This document shows, one piece after another, positions 27,511 to 36,027 of a stretch of 64,000 nt of DNA. This stretch comes from Chloroflexus aurantiacus J-10-fl (GTDB lineage Bacteria > Chloroflexota > Chloroflexia > Chloroflexales > Chloroflexaceae), in contig NC_010175.1 in the NCBI RefSeq assembly GCF_000018865.1, positions 2,728,001 through 2,792,000 on the forward strand, written 5' to 3'. How positions within the stretch are numbered: the first letter of the stretch is position 1; every line of letters starts with the position of its first letter. The notes beneath the pieces are model-generated. The model ran no database searches and was not told the DNA's origin. It worked only from the letters and a program-made list of their open reading frames with translations. A program made the position numbers and the translations under genes.

Positions 27511-28245
27511 CTATGCATTACCCATAACTCGCATACTGCATTGCCCGCGTGCCGGAGCGGGTCGGGAGAGTGATGACATGACGGGCGTGCTCCCCAGCCG
27601 GGAGCTGGGAGCGCGCGCCTCCGGCGCGCATGGTGCCGGCACCAGTGCTGAAGGAGGAGCCAGGCGCAAGCTCCCGCCCCTGGCGGCATTCACGGACGGC
27701 CAGGACAGATGATCGAACACAACGTCTACCCTATCAGGAAGCCCTGGATCACACGTCTGCCCTCCCATCTCCCACCCCCGCTATGCATTCCCCATACCTG
27801 GTGTCAACCACATGCGTATCAGCGGGTATGATCGCTATGGGTGCTGTTGTGGGCGATTGGCCCGGTGATGGTGCGCAGCTCCAGCCGTGCTATCACGTGC
27901 CGGATGGGTTGCCTTACGCACGCATCATGTGCGTGTCGCGCGGTATGGAGTGCGGCAGCCATGCTGCCGCAGCAGCCGTGCTCACGATCCGGCGCGTGCC
28001 CCACCGTTCCCCATCCTGGTCACGGCGGTACTGGATGTGCTCGTGACAATCATCGAGTCAGTCAGGCATACATGCGATACCTGGGCGTAGCGGTGTTGTT
28101 GCACTTGGTTCGTGCCTGCGCACCAGCGGCCACGGCCAGCACCTGACAGCGGTGGCGATGATGCCAGCACGCGGGCTGGAAGCCCGCGCCACGGAGAGTG
28201 CTTGCAGCCTGGCCTAACGCAGCGTGACATGTGGGTAATGCATAG
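27511..28245 (+). mobile_element. long copy of the CTATGCATTACCC terminal-repeat element (copy C/D)
   Basis: The outer left end at 27511 reads CTATGCATTACCCATAAC; the right end (28230-28245) is TGTGGGTAATGCATAG. The first 270 bp match copy A and contain the hairpin GCGCGCCTCCGGCGCGC near 27613. An internal terminus-like CTATGCATTCCCCATA at 27781 begins the short module (465 bp) shared with the copies at 12850 and 43149. CACGTATATC directly before the element (27501-27510) recurs at 28248-28257, 2 bp after it, probably a target duplication blurred by a small insertion. That would make the 735-bp long form a transposing unit. No transposase frame is present. Confidence 0.82.
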
Positions 28246-28419
28246 TCCACGTATATCAGAGGGTGTCAGTCGTACCGCCCACCATGCAGCGCGAACACAC
28301 TGTCCTGGTGGAGGCGGTACTTCTTGCCGCTGATCGGCCACGTCAGGTGGCTATCTGGTCTGTCACAGCATTGCTGCGGAATGAGCAATCTATCCGTCAC
28401 TCATTCGGCTTCTGATCGC

Positions 28420-29691
28420 TCAGCGCTCGTTGAAGACGGCAATCGCTGCCAGTAACTGGGCATCCTCAATGCTCGCCAGTTCGTTCGCACTCAGGCTACG
28501 AATACTGGAAGGCGACAGGATAGGTGCTTCCAGAGGTTGAGGAACGACGCGATCAGGCGTAATTCCAACCCCACGAATCTGTCGTCCGGCCGGTGTACGC
28601 CACTCCTGGGTGCCGAGCAGGAGTTGGGCACCATCTTTGAGCCGGAAAGGTGTCAACACCGTACCGGTGCCTACCGTTGTCTCACCCACCAGGATTGCCC
28701 GACCGGCATCTTGCAATGCCCCGGCCAGAATCTCGGCGGCACTGGCCGAGCCACCATTGATCAAGACGACCATTGGCATATCCTGGGCAATCCCGGCAGT
28801 GCGCGTGGCATTGATTCGCTGACTGCCATCACGACCCCGTTCGATTAACACCGGTGTTTCGGCTGGCAAGAATTCACCGGCAATGGTGAGTAAGGCGCTC
28901 AGCAGCCCGCCGGGATTATTGCGGAGATCGAGAATGATCCGCTCGGCGCCGGCGGCTTGCGCTTCAGTGAGTGCGTTACGCAAGCCGCGTGCTGCCTGCT
29001 CGTCAAACGACGTTATCTGGATCAAAGCAATCCGGTCGGGAAGGAGCGCCCAGCTCACGCTCGGCACCGTAATTCTGGCCCGCGTAATCGTAAACCGCAG
29101 CGTGTCAACATCACGACGACTCACCTCTAGCGTGACCGCTGTGCCTGCCGGGCCACGCACCCGTGCTACCAGTTCATCAATCGACCAGCCTGCAACCGAG
29201 GCTCCATCAACAGCCAGAATCCGGTCTCCCGGTTGTAAACCGGCAGCGGCTGCGGGTGACCCCTCAATCAGGGCCAGCACCAGCAATGACCCATCACGTT
29301 CACCCACGTAAATGCCGATCCCTTCAAATGCGCCACTCAGCGATTCCTGCCACAGTGCGGCTTCGGCAGCCGTCAAAAAGCGCGTATGCCCCTCATCGCC
29401 GAGTGTCGCTACCATTCCGTCAATTGCGCCTTCCAGCATCCGTTCCGGATCGGCAGCCGTCGGATCAACGTACCGTTCACGCGCCAGTTGCCAGACCTCC
29501 CAAAAGACGGCAAAGTCGGCGCAGATGGCATCGGTTTCGGGACAGGTGGCCGTCTGCTGGCTTTGTGATGAACTCAACCATATCCCGACCCAGATGCCGC
29601 TGCTCGTACCACCGATAAGCGTTATAAACAGCAACGGTATTGTCAGCCAGAGTGGTAGACGGGCTTGAAGGAGTCGAATCACGCTATTCAT
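28420..29691 (-). CDS. S41-family C-terminal processing peptidase with PDZ domain, catalytic Lys not seen
   Basis: A 423-residue protein. The N-terminal membrane anchor (about residues 14-38) places the rest outside the cytoplasm. A PDZ domain spans about 120-195 (GIGIYVGERDGSLLVLALIEGSPAAAAGLQPGD in parts). The protease core has ILDLRNNPGGLL and the nucleophile Ser315 in INGGSASAAE. The general-base Lys, normally in GExxFGKG, falls at position 342, which here is Thr (GETTVGTG). The enzyme may use another base or be a non-proteolytic member. It is followed downstream by nothing on its strand but repeats. Confidence 0.85.
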   Translation of the reverse strand: MNSVIRLLQARLPLWLTIPLLFITLIGGTSSGIWVGIWLSSSQSQQTATCPETDAICADFAVFWEVWQLARERYVDPTAADPERMLEGAIDGMVATLGDEGHTRFLTAAEAALWQESLSGAFEGIGIYVGERDGSLLVLALIEGSPAAAAGLQPGDRILAVDGASVAGWSIDELVARVRGPAGTAVTLEVSRRDVDTLRFTITRARITVPSVSWALLPDRIALIQITSFDEQAARGLRNALTEAQAAGAERIILDLRNNPGGLLSALLTIAGEFLPAETPVLIERGRDGSQRINATRTAGIAQDMPMVVLINGGSASAAEILAGALQDAGRAILVGETTVGTGTVLTPFRLKDGAQLLLGTQEWRTPAGRQIRGVGITPDRVVPQPLEAPILSPSSIRSLSANELASIEDAQLLAAIAVFNER

Positions 29692-29700
29692 GATGGTTAC

Positions 29701-30777
29701 TTACGCCTCGTATTGCAATCGTTGAACTGTCTTGTCATCCAGGCGTCGAATCAGGGCCAGGAGTAACTGTACCGTCTGCTCTACATCACGCCGATGCACA
29801 ATGGCCGAAGCGGAGTGGATGTAGCGTACCGGCGGCCCAAGCACGACTGTGGGCACACCACTGCCGAAGAGATGCATCCGGCCACCATCAGTGCCACCGC
29901 CGGGCATCAGATCAAATTGCAGCGGAATCCCCTCCTCAGCAGCAACATCAATCACGAGATGGCGCAAGGCCGAGTGAGCAATGAGTGAGCCATCGATCAA
30001 GAGCATCGCCGGCCCCTGACCGAGTCGACTCATAGCGTCGTCAGCGCCGACGCCAGGGGTGTCACCGGCAATGGCTGTATCAATCGCAAGGCCAATGTCA
30101 GGTTTGACAATATAGGTCGTTGTTGCGGCACCGCGCAGCCCTACCTCTTCCTGGACATTGCCGATCCCGAAGACAATGTTGGGATGGTGTTCGGTGGCTA
30201 AGCGACGTAATGTCTCAACCACAATTGCACAACCAACGCGATTATCTAACGCCTTAGCCATCAGCAGATCGGGATTGCGCAGTGGGGTAAGTGGGCCAAA
30301 TGGCACAACAGCATCTCCTGGTCGTACCCCCCAGGCAATAGCTTCCTCGCGCGACGTAGCGCCAATGTCAATGTACATCGTCTTCTTGTCAACAAGACGA
30401 CTCCGTTCATCGTTGCCGAGGATATGAGGTGGTTTAGCGCCGATCATGCCGGGAATGGCTCCCTGGCGGGTAATCACATCCACCCGCATCCCTAAGAGCA
30501 CGTGATCCCACCAGCCCCCAAGTGGTTGAAATTTGAGAAATCCATCATCGGTGATCCGGGTCACCAGCAACCCAATTTCATCGAGATGAGCAGCCAGCGC
30601 GATACGTGGGCCATCGCTGACTCCTGTCCGACGTGCAATAATACCTCCCAGGTGGTCGAATTCAATCTCGCCGACCGGCTCCAGATACCGGCGCATGACT
30701 GCGCGAACCGGACTCTCATAGCCGGAAGCGCCGGGAGCCTCGGTCAGATCTTTCAAGAGTTGCAGCATTGCATCCAC
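29701..30777 (-). CDS. M42-family metallo-aminopeptidase (glutamyl aminopeptidase/TET type)
   Basis: About 358 residues. Starts at GTG 30795, GTG 30777 and ATG 30768 are possible; 30777 is placed best behind GAGAGG. Two-metal ligands appear in LAAHLDEIG, KALDNRVGCAI, QEEVGLRG and the final RYIHSASAIVHRRD, with AIDTAIAGDTPG between. M42 enzymes form large tetrahedral shells and trim peptides in the cytoplasm. The upstream cca gene ends just before it, so both are likely co-transcribed, with the S41 peptidase gene 9 bp further on in the same direction. Confidence 0.9.
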   Translation of the reverse strand: MDAMLQLLKDLTEAPGASGYESPVRAVMRRYLEPVGEIEFDHLGGIIARRTGVSDGPRIALAAHLDEIGLLVTRITDDGFLKFQPLGGWWDHVLLGMRVDVITRQGAIPGMIGAKPPHILGNDERSRLVDKKTMYIDIGATSREEAIAWGVRPGDAVVPFGPLTPLRNPDLLMAKALDNRVGCAIVVETLRRLATEHHPNIVFGIGNVQEEVGLRGAATTTYIVKPDIGLAIDTAIAGDTPGVGADDAMSRLGQGPAMLLIDGSLIAHSALRHLVIDVAAEEGIPLQFDLMPGGGTDGGRMHLFGSGVPTVVLGPPVRYIHSASAIVHRRDVEQTVQLLLALIRRLDDKTVQRLQYEA

Positions 30778-30798
30778 AGATTTTTCCTCTCTCACCTA

Positions 30799-32061
30799 TC
30801 AGGAATCGACCAGATGCCGGCGAACCCATTGTTCGGCAGTTGTACGATCTGTTATCAGGCCATCGAGTGTAGCTGCGCGCAGCCGGCGCAGAAGTTGCCC
30901 AATTTGCGGGCCGGTTGGTACCCCTAAATGGCGCAGATCATCGCCGTTGAGTGGGGGGCGCAATGGTCGCCATTCGTGTAAATAGCGTGATACCACTTGC
31001 TGAATTGAAGTTTCTGTCGCGTAGTGTAGCACAGCAATCGCAGCTATGCTATAGGGTTGTAGTAACGTATCGATAGCACTCGGACTGGTAGCGGCGGCAA
31101 TGGTAGCGATGTGCGGGCGTAGTGCGATCAGGTCCTGGATCAGGTTCCTTGCCGGCGCAGGAAGATGGTAGCGATGTAGAACCTGTGTCAGTGCATCATC
31201 GCTCAGGTCGTAGAGCACGAGACCGGCGATTACCAATCCGTCCGGTGCCAGTCTGGATATCTCGCTGGTGTCCTGGCGATAGCGGCTTAGCCGCTCGGCC
31301 AGAGCCGGCGTCCAGTGCAGGCCGGGGATGACGTGAGGGGTGAGTCCCCATTGATCGGCCAGTGCAATCACAGCAGCCGGATCGGGTTCCTCCAGTGTCA
31401 GACAGAGTTCAGTCTGTATCCGTTCAGGTGAGAGCAAGGCCAGGTAACCTGCTTCCAGTGCGTCGGCGATCTGAGCGGCTGTTGCAGCATCGGGCGTCAG
31501 TTGCAGGCGTGCGGCTAATCGTACCCCGCGCAAGAGGCGAGTTGGATCATCGCGCAGGCTCTGATCGTGCAAGAGACGCAGGCGGCGGGCTGTCAGATCG
31601 GCAACTCCACCCAGGGGGTCAATGAGCGGCGCCGATAAGAGCTGATCGCCATCGGCAATAATCTGGACGGCCATGGCGTTGATACTGAAATCTCGTCGGT
31701 AAAGGTCTTTCGTTAGGGGTGCCGGCTGCACTTCGGGTAGTATTGCGGGTTTGGGGTAACGTTCGGTGCGCGTCTGTGCCAGATCGATCACCCAGTGCCC
31801 GACAGTGATCGTCGCCGTCCCAAACGCCGGGTGGCGCGCCGTGATGGTACCGTCCCAGGCATCCGCTAAAGGAACAATAAGTTGATTGATGTCTCCCTCA
31901 ACAGCCAGATCAATGTCACGGCCAATCGGCAGCTCAAGCCAGAGATCGCGTACAACACCGCCAACCAGCCACAATGTCGCGCCAACATCTGCGGCCAGGG
32001 CGGCAGCACGAGCCAGCAGATGTTGTAATTTGGGATCGAGTCGCGTTATCAGATCTTTCAT
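30799..32061 (-). CDS. cca: CCA tRNA nucleotidyltransferase / poly(A) polymerase family protein
   Basis: A 420-residue protein. LWLVGGVVRDLWLELPIGRDIDLAVEG near residues 30-57 holds the GG and DxD motifs of the class II nucleotidyltransferase head. RRDFSINAMAV, DLTARRLRLLHD and DDPTRLLRGVRLAARL follow in the standard order, and the C-terminal half is helical. It repairs or adds the CCA end of tRNAs. The four tRNA genes in this window encode CCA, so repair is the likelier task. The promoter of tRNA-Val faces away from it, starting 7 bp upstream of its start codon. Confidence 0.92.
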   Translation of the reverse strand: MKDLITRLDPKLQHLLARAAALAADVGATLWLVGGVVRDLWLELPIGRDIDLAVEGDINQLIVPLADAWDGTITARHPAFGTATITVGHWVIDLAQTRTERYPKPAILPEVQPAPLTKDLYRRDFSINAMAVQIIADGDQLLSAPLIDPLGGVADLTARRLRLLHDQSLRDDPTRLLRGVRLAARLQLTPDAATAAQIADALEAGYLALLSPERIQTELCLTLEEPDPAAVIALADQWGLTPHVIPGLHWTPALAERLSRYRQDTSEISRLAPDGLVIAGLVLYDLSDDALTQVLHRYHLPAPARNLIQDLIALRPHIATIAAATSPSAIDTLLQPYSIAAIAVLHYATETSIQQVVSRYLHEWRPLRPPLNGDDLRHLGVPTGPQIGQLLRRLRAATLDGLITDRTTAEQWVRRHLVDS

Positions 32062-32067
32062 GTGCGC

Positions 32068-32096
32068 TTGACAGAGCAGGCATTCAATGATACGAT
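32068..32096 (+). promoter_or_regulatory. promoter of tRNA-Val
   Basis: TTGACA at 32068-32073 and TACGAT at 32091-32096 with a 17-bp spacer, 10 bp before the tRNA. It lies between the divergent cca start and the tRNA. Confidence 0.8.
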
Positions 32097-32106
32097 ATTG
32101 ACCGTC

Positions 32107-32183
32107 GGGCGATTAGCTCAGTTGGTTAGAGCGCCACGTTGACATCGTGGAGGTCAGTGGTTCGAATCCACTATCGCCCACCA
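32107..32183 (+). tRNA. tRNA-Val (anticodon GAC)
   Basis: Acceptor GGGCGAT pairs with ATCGCCC, D-arm GCTCAGTTGGTTAGAGC, anticodon loop TTGACAT with anticodon GAC, T-arm GTGGTTCGAATCCAC, encoded CCA. No terminator-like hairpin follows; the next gene starts 20 bp later and may be co-transcribed. Confidence 0.96.
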
Positions 32184-32203
32184 CATTCATTGTAACACGC
32201 CCC

Positions 32204-33157
32204 ATGCATAAGCAGCGTTACTACCCAATTACTCTCCTTGTAGCGATACTGGTTGCGGCCAGCTCTATCCTTTTCCTCGATTATCGCCTCTACGCTCAAC
32301 CAGAGGCTCTGTCGTGTCCACGGCAGCAAACCGTTGTCCTTAGTGGTAGTAATGCGCCGCCATTGCAGGGCCTGATTGTCCTGTTTGCCGGGCAAGTCGT
32401 TGGTGGTGGGTTTAGCGATCCTGCCGGTAACTGGCGTATCCCCCTGCGGGTTAACGAACCTCCCGGTATCTATCCGGTAGAGGTAAGGCTGCGGAGTAAC
32501 CAGCAACTTCTGGCCAGTATGCTCTGTTACGTCGATGTCCCACTTCCCGCAACCGCAACCTCTCTCCCAACTGCAACCCCTCTCCCAACTGCAACCGCTA
32601 TCGCACGCCCAACCACCGCTTTGCCGGCTATACCGACGGCTACGGCATCCGTGCCATCACCAACCAGGCCAACTGCTACACCAACCACGCCGTTGATCGG
32701 CACACCGACGGCGACTGGTCAGGCAAATGGCACGCCAACAGCAACTGCCACAGCTTCGCCGAGGACACCAACTCCCACATCGGTGAGGACTCCGACAACA
32801 ACCACCACCCCCGAACCGGCCGGTCTGGCAGTCACGATTGAGGTTTTTCCGTATGATCCAGATACATCCTCGCTGAACGATGAATATGTGAATCTGTATT
32901 CGCTAGAAGAGAACGATATCAGTATTGCTGGCTGGCGGATTGTCAATATCTCGCGGCCTGAACGGCCGACTTTTGTCTTTCCCCCCTTTATTCTCTCACC
33001 AGAAGTTGATCTTTACGTCTTCACCGGTCCTGGAACCAATAATCTAAGTGTTGGTAATTTCTATTGGGGACGTGACGAGGCGGTTTGGCGCACCGGTGAT
33101 ATTGCACAATTGCTTGATGCGCAGGGGCGTCTGGTCAGTGCGTATCAGGTTCCCTGA
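32204..33157 (+). CDS. exported lamin-tail-domain protein with Thr/Pro-rich linker
   Basis: A 317-residue protein; the start at 32204 is chosen because it leads directly into a signal anchor (about residues 7-28, YYPITLLVAILVAASSILFL). A first beta domain (about 35-110, with GLIVLFAGQVVGGGFSDPAGNW) resembles an Ig-like or carboxypeptidase-regulatory fold. A linker of about 85 residues made of TPTA-type repeats follows. The C-terminal domain (about 207-317) has NDEYVNLYSLEENDISIAGWRIVN, FPPFILSPEVDLYVFTGPGT, NFYWGRDEAVWRTGD and LLDAQGRLVSAY, a clear lamin-tail domain. Function unknown; probably cell-surface adhesion or structure. Confidence 0.82.
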   Translation: MHKQRYYPITLLVAILVAASSILFLDYRLYAQPEALSCPRQQTVVLSGSNAPPLQGLIVLFAGQVVGGGFSDPAGNWRIPLRVNEPPGIYPVEVRLRSNQQLLASMLCYVDVPLPATATSLPTATPLPTATAIARPTTALPAIPTATASVPSPTRPTATPTTPLIGTPTATGQANGTPTATATASPRTPTPTSVRTPTTTTTPEPAGLAVTIEVFPYDPDTSSLNDEYVNLYSLEENDISIAGWRIVNISRPERPTFVFPPFILSPEVDLYVFTGPGTNNLSVGNFYWGRDEAVWRTGDIAQLLDAQGRLVSAYQVP

Positions 33158-33456
33158 TGGTAATCGCTTATGTACGAACATGGTGTGACAGTGAGCCTTG
33201 TCACACATCCGTGATGCTGGCAGGCATGCACGACAAAGCGATTGACCTCTACCTGCGTTAAAGAAAGCGATCTGGCCGTGATCCGGGATGGTCAGGTGCG
33301 CATTGTTTGTGTTATATCAAATCTGGTATCGTCCAGTGCATAGCACACGATCTAAGGCGTACCCTTTGCCCCCGCGCTCGCCGCATCCCTCGTATGGCAA
33401 TGTGAATGGGCGAGGGCGGGTTTTGAATCCGCCCCTACGGATACGTGAACCGGTTG
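33158..33456. repeat. gene-free gap with two dispersed repeats
   Basis: The stretch holds a TGTGACA...TGTCACA inverted repeat near 33184, ATATCAAATCTGGTAT at 33314-33329, and a degenerate copy of the GGGCGGGTT palindrome at about 33411-33438. No gene is supported. Confidence 0.6.
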
Positions 33457-34635
33457 TTACAGCTTTTCGACGAGCGCTGCCATCATTACCAGTACAAAAT
33501 TGTACGTCCCATGCACCAGAGCCGCGGTCGTTGTATTTGTGTACTTTCGTATCAGACCACAGATCATGCCGATGGCAAACACTACGAGCAGACCATCCCA
33601 GTGGTACTGAAAAGCGTGCAGGCTGACGAAGAAGAGATTGGAGAGCAAGATGCCCAGGCGTGGTTGCAAGACACCACGTATTGCCAGCTCTTCGCCCAAC
33701 CCGGCAGTCACCCCAATGACAACAGCACCTATCGGACTGATGGCGTATGACATGAGTTCGAGGAAGGCATCTTCGTCAGTCGTCGGCCAGCCAAGACTCT
33801 GCCAGATCCACTCTTGCAGCGGACTAAGCAGAAACAACATTGCGATGGCCAACCCAATCCCAAGACCGATCCCATTCCAGAACTGCTGACTTGTCGGCAT
33901 GACCAGACCTAGCCGTGACAGAGTAGCGGACAGGTTGCGCCGAATGCCGAAGCCAACGGCGAGAAGTGCTGCCGGAATTGTCCAGATCAGTCCGTAGATC
34001 TGATTACGCAATTCGGCGTCAGGATTGGTATTATTAAGTTCCTCGCCGCTGAGAGAGCGCACCAAGTTCAAAAGTGGTGGTTCACCGGTGAGCAGGAGAG
34101 GGACAAATAACATCAGGGTAATGGAGACAATCGCGGCCAGGGCGATAGCATGCACGAATGATGCTGGTTCAATCGGAATGAATCGTGCCAATCTCCGCCG
34201 CACTGGCGGTAGCAGGGTAAGAAACCCGATCCCAATCGCCCCAAAAATACCCAGTATGAGCATCAGGATACTCAACAGGGCAGATTGGGTCAGCGCTGGT
34301 GGATTCGCCGGATCAATATCGCCAAGAGGTATACCAATGATGTTCACAGCACCAAAACCGAACGTCAGCAGAGCAGTTATAGCGATAACGATCATCAACC
34401 ATAAGCCGGTTGCGATCCATGCCCAGTTGAACGATGTACCGGCAAAGTAGGCCAGAATTGCCAGGATAGCGAATGGAAGCACATTAAAACTTGCCGCAGT
34501 AAAGCTCTCGAACTCGCCACCGATACTGATTCCGATGCTCACTAAGAAGATATAGATTCCCACACCAGCGAGCCAGGCCCTTGGCCGGTAGGGTGTTGGT
34601 GGTTGTTCGGTTGAGAGAACGATTGGTTCTGACAT
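33457..34635 (-). CDS. CPBP-family intramembrane glutamic protease
   Basis: A 392-residue protein with about ten hydrophobic helices. The active-site motif EExxxR is Glu315-Glu316...Arg320 in GLGEELAIRG, with His340 in SLHAFQYH and His375 in ALVHGTYN as further ligands. These motifs define the CAAX/CPBP (ABI) protease family, which works within membranes and in bacteria is often tied to peptide maturation or immunity. The gene stands alone. The substrate cannot be deduced. Confidence 0.9.
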   Translation of the reverse strand: MSEPIVLSTEQPPTPYRPRAWLAGVGIYIFLVSIGISIGGEFESFTAASFNVLPFAILAILAYFAGTSFNWAWIATGLWLMIVIAITALLTFGFGAVNIIGIPLGDIDPANPPALTQSALLSILMLILGIFGAIGIGFLTLLPPVRRRLARFIPIEPASFVHAIALAAIVSITLMLFVPLLLTGEPPLLNLVRSLSGEELNNTNPDAELRNQIYGLIWTIPAALLAVGFGIRRNLSATLSRLGLVMPTSQQFWNGIGLGIGLAIAMLFLLSPLQEWIWQSLGWPTTDEDAFLELMSYAISPIGAVVIGVTAGLGEELAIRGVLQPRLGILLSNLFFVSLHAFQYHWDGLLVVFAIGMICGLIRKYTNTTTAALVHGTYNFVLVMMAALVEKL

Positions 34636-35281
34636 GGCTGTAATTCCTCCACCAGCGTAACGTGATACTTCTGAAAAGCATTATTACATGGTTCGTATAC
34701 GAACAGTGTGACCGATCCGTTTCGTTTGCGCAAGACCACAACGAGGGAATATAGCTCCACCATTTGAGGGAGGTGGGTTTGGAAGAGAATGGGCTTCCTT
34801 TACCGGTCGGCGAGCCGGTGGGAAAGCGCGGATCGGCAAGTGGCAGAACCAGTGGATTGCAACCCTGCCCTTACGTCGCGAAAGCCCTTGTGATATCAAA
34901 TCTGGTAGAGTAGAAATTATGCCACACCGACCAGGGATTACCCTGATCCTGCATCAGAACGATGTACCGCTGGACGCCAGCGCCGGTATGACAGGCATCG
35001 TAGGGGCACGGCATGTCGTGCCCCTCCTGCTACGCTGACGACAACCCACCGACGAGTCGGTGGCACACCTCAACGATGCGTATTGTTGCGCAAGATTTGG
35101 TATGAGGTTGTCCTGGTGACGGAGTGTGGTTGCTGAACGTGCTTCTGTCTGGTCCCAAAAGGCCTTGCACGCTATTAGAAAGGTTTCCAGCCCGCCAGGT
35201 CTGGCAGGCTGGAAACAGGCTTCACAGCACGAAATCCTCTGCGGAGTCGGTATGTGCTAAGCGGGTGTTTGAGACCAGAAC
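34636..35281. other. gene-free stretch with ATATCAAATCTGGTA motif and three hairpins
   Basis: ATATCAAATCTGGTA lies at 34893-34907. Hairpins follow at 35002-35025 (AGGGGCACG/CGTGCCCCT), 35046-35063 (CCACCGAC/GTCGGTGG) and 35183-35216 (GTTTCCAGCC/GGCTGGAAAC with an inner CCAG/CTGG). The inverted motif GATTTGGTATGAGG appears near 35095. The last hairpin has no T-run. No coding frame is convincing. Confidence 0.6.
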
Positions 35282-35944
35282 TCAGTCCGCTGCATAGTGC
35301 AGTAGTTGCTGACACAGATCACTCAATCGCGCCTCCGCCAGACTCGGAAGCACGATGTGCGCGCGCCCTACCCGTTCCTGAGGCCCAATTCCCACCACGT
35401 AAAATCCACCCGCCAGCGCTGCTTCTACGCCGGCTTCAGCATCCTCTACAACCACACACGCAGATGGCGGCAGGTTGAGGAGTGCGGCGGCGTGAAGGAA
35501 GAGATCAGGCGCCGGTTTCTGGCGGGTGACACTATAGCCATCGGCAACGGCATCGAACAATTCGGCGATGCCCAGCCGCTCTATCACCTCACGCGCATTT
35601 TTGCTCGCCGAGCCGAGTGCTGTCTTCAACCCGGCAGCCCGAATCTCTTGCAACAGTTCGCGTGCGCCCGGTAACACATCGCGTGGTGATAGTTCGCGAA
35701 TAAACTCAAGATAGTAGCCGTTCTTGCGATCCATAAGTTCGCTGAGTACCGCTTCTGGGTAGGTGCGCCCCTTGAGCAGAAGGAGCAGCGACTCGCGGCG
35801 GGGGATGCCACGCAGCGCTTCGTTCTCCTCGCGCGTGAACGGAATGCCAAGTTCGTCGGCCAGCCGCTTCCAGGCCCGATAATGGTATTCAGCGGTATCG
35901 GTGAGTACACCATCGAGATCGAAGATGAACCCTTGAATTGTCAT
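35282..35944 (-). CDS. pgmB: beta-phosphoglucomutase (HAD superfamily)
   Basis: A 220-residue protein. IFDLDGVLTDTAEYHYRAWKRLA carries the nucleophile Asp9 and acid/base Asp11. LRGIPRRESL marks the beta-phosphoglucomutase cap (where RGVSR is usual), GSASKNA is the Ser/Lys region and VVVEDAEAGVEAA is the final acidic motif. The enzyme converts beta-glucose 1-phosphate to glucose 6-phosphate. Its partner is the GH65 phosphorylase encoded just upstream, whose product is that sugar phosphate. A terminator-like hairpin lies between them, so expression may be lower than for the phosphorylase. Confidence 0.93.
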   Translation of the reverse strand: MTIQGFIFDLDGVLTDTAEYHYRAWKRLADELGIPFTREENEALRGIPRRESLLLLLKGRTYPEAVLSELMDRKNGYYLEFIRELSPRDVLPGARELLQEIRAAGLKTALGSASKNAREVIERLGIAELFDAVADGYSVTRQKPAPDLFLHAAALLNLPPSACVVVEDAEAGVEAALAGGFYVVGIGPQERVGRAHIVLPSLAEARLSDLCQQLLHYAAD

Positions 35945-35982
35945 AAAGCTATTCCTTTAGTTCACATTTGTGAAACAACTAT

Positions 35983-36020
35983 TAACAAACAGGAGTGCAA
36001 TGGTGGGGATTGCACTCCTG
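35983..36020 (-). terminator. hairpin between the phosphorylase and pgmB genes
   Basis: Arms 35990-36001 and 36009-36020 are perfectly complementary over 12 bp. Read on the minus strand the stem is followed by TTTGTTAAT. It probably causes partial termination before pgmB. Confidence 0.75.
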
Positions 36021-36027
36021 CTGTTGG

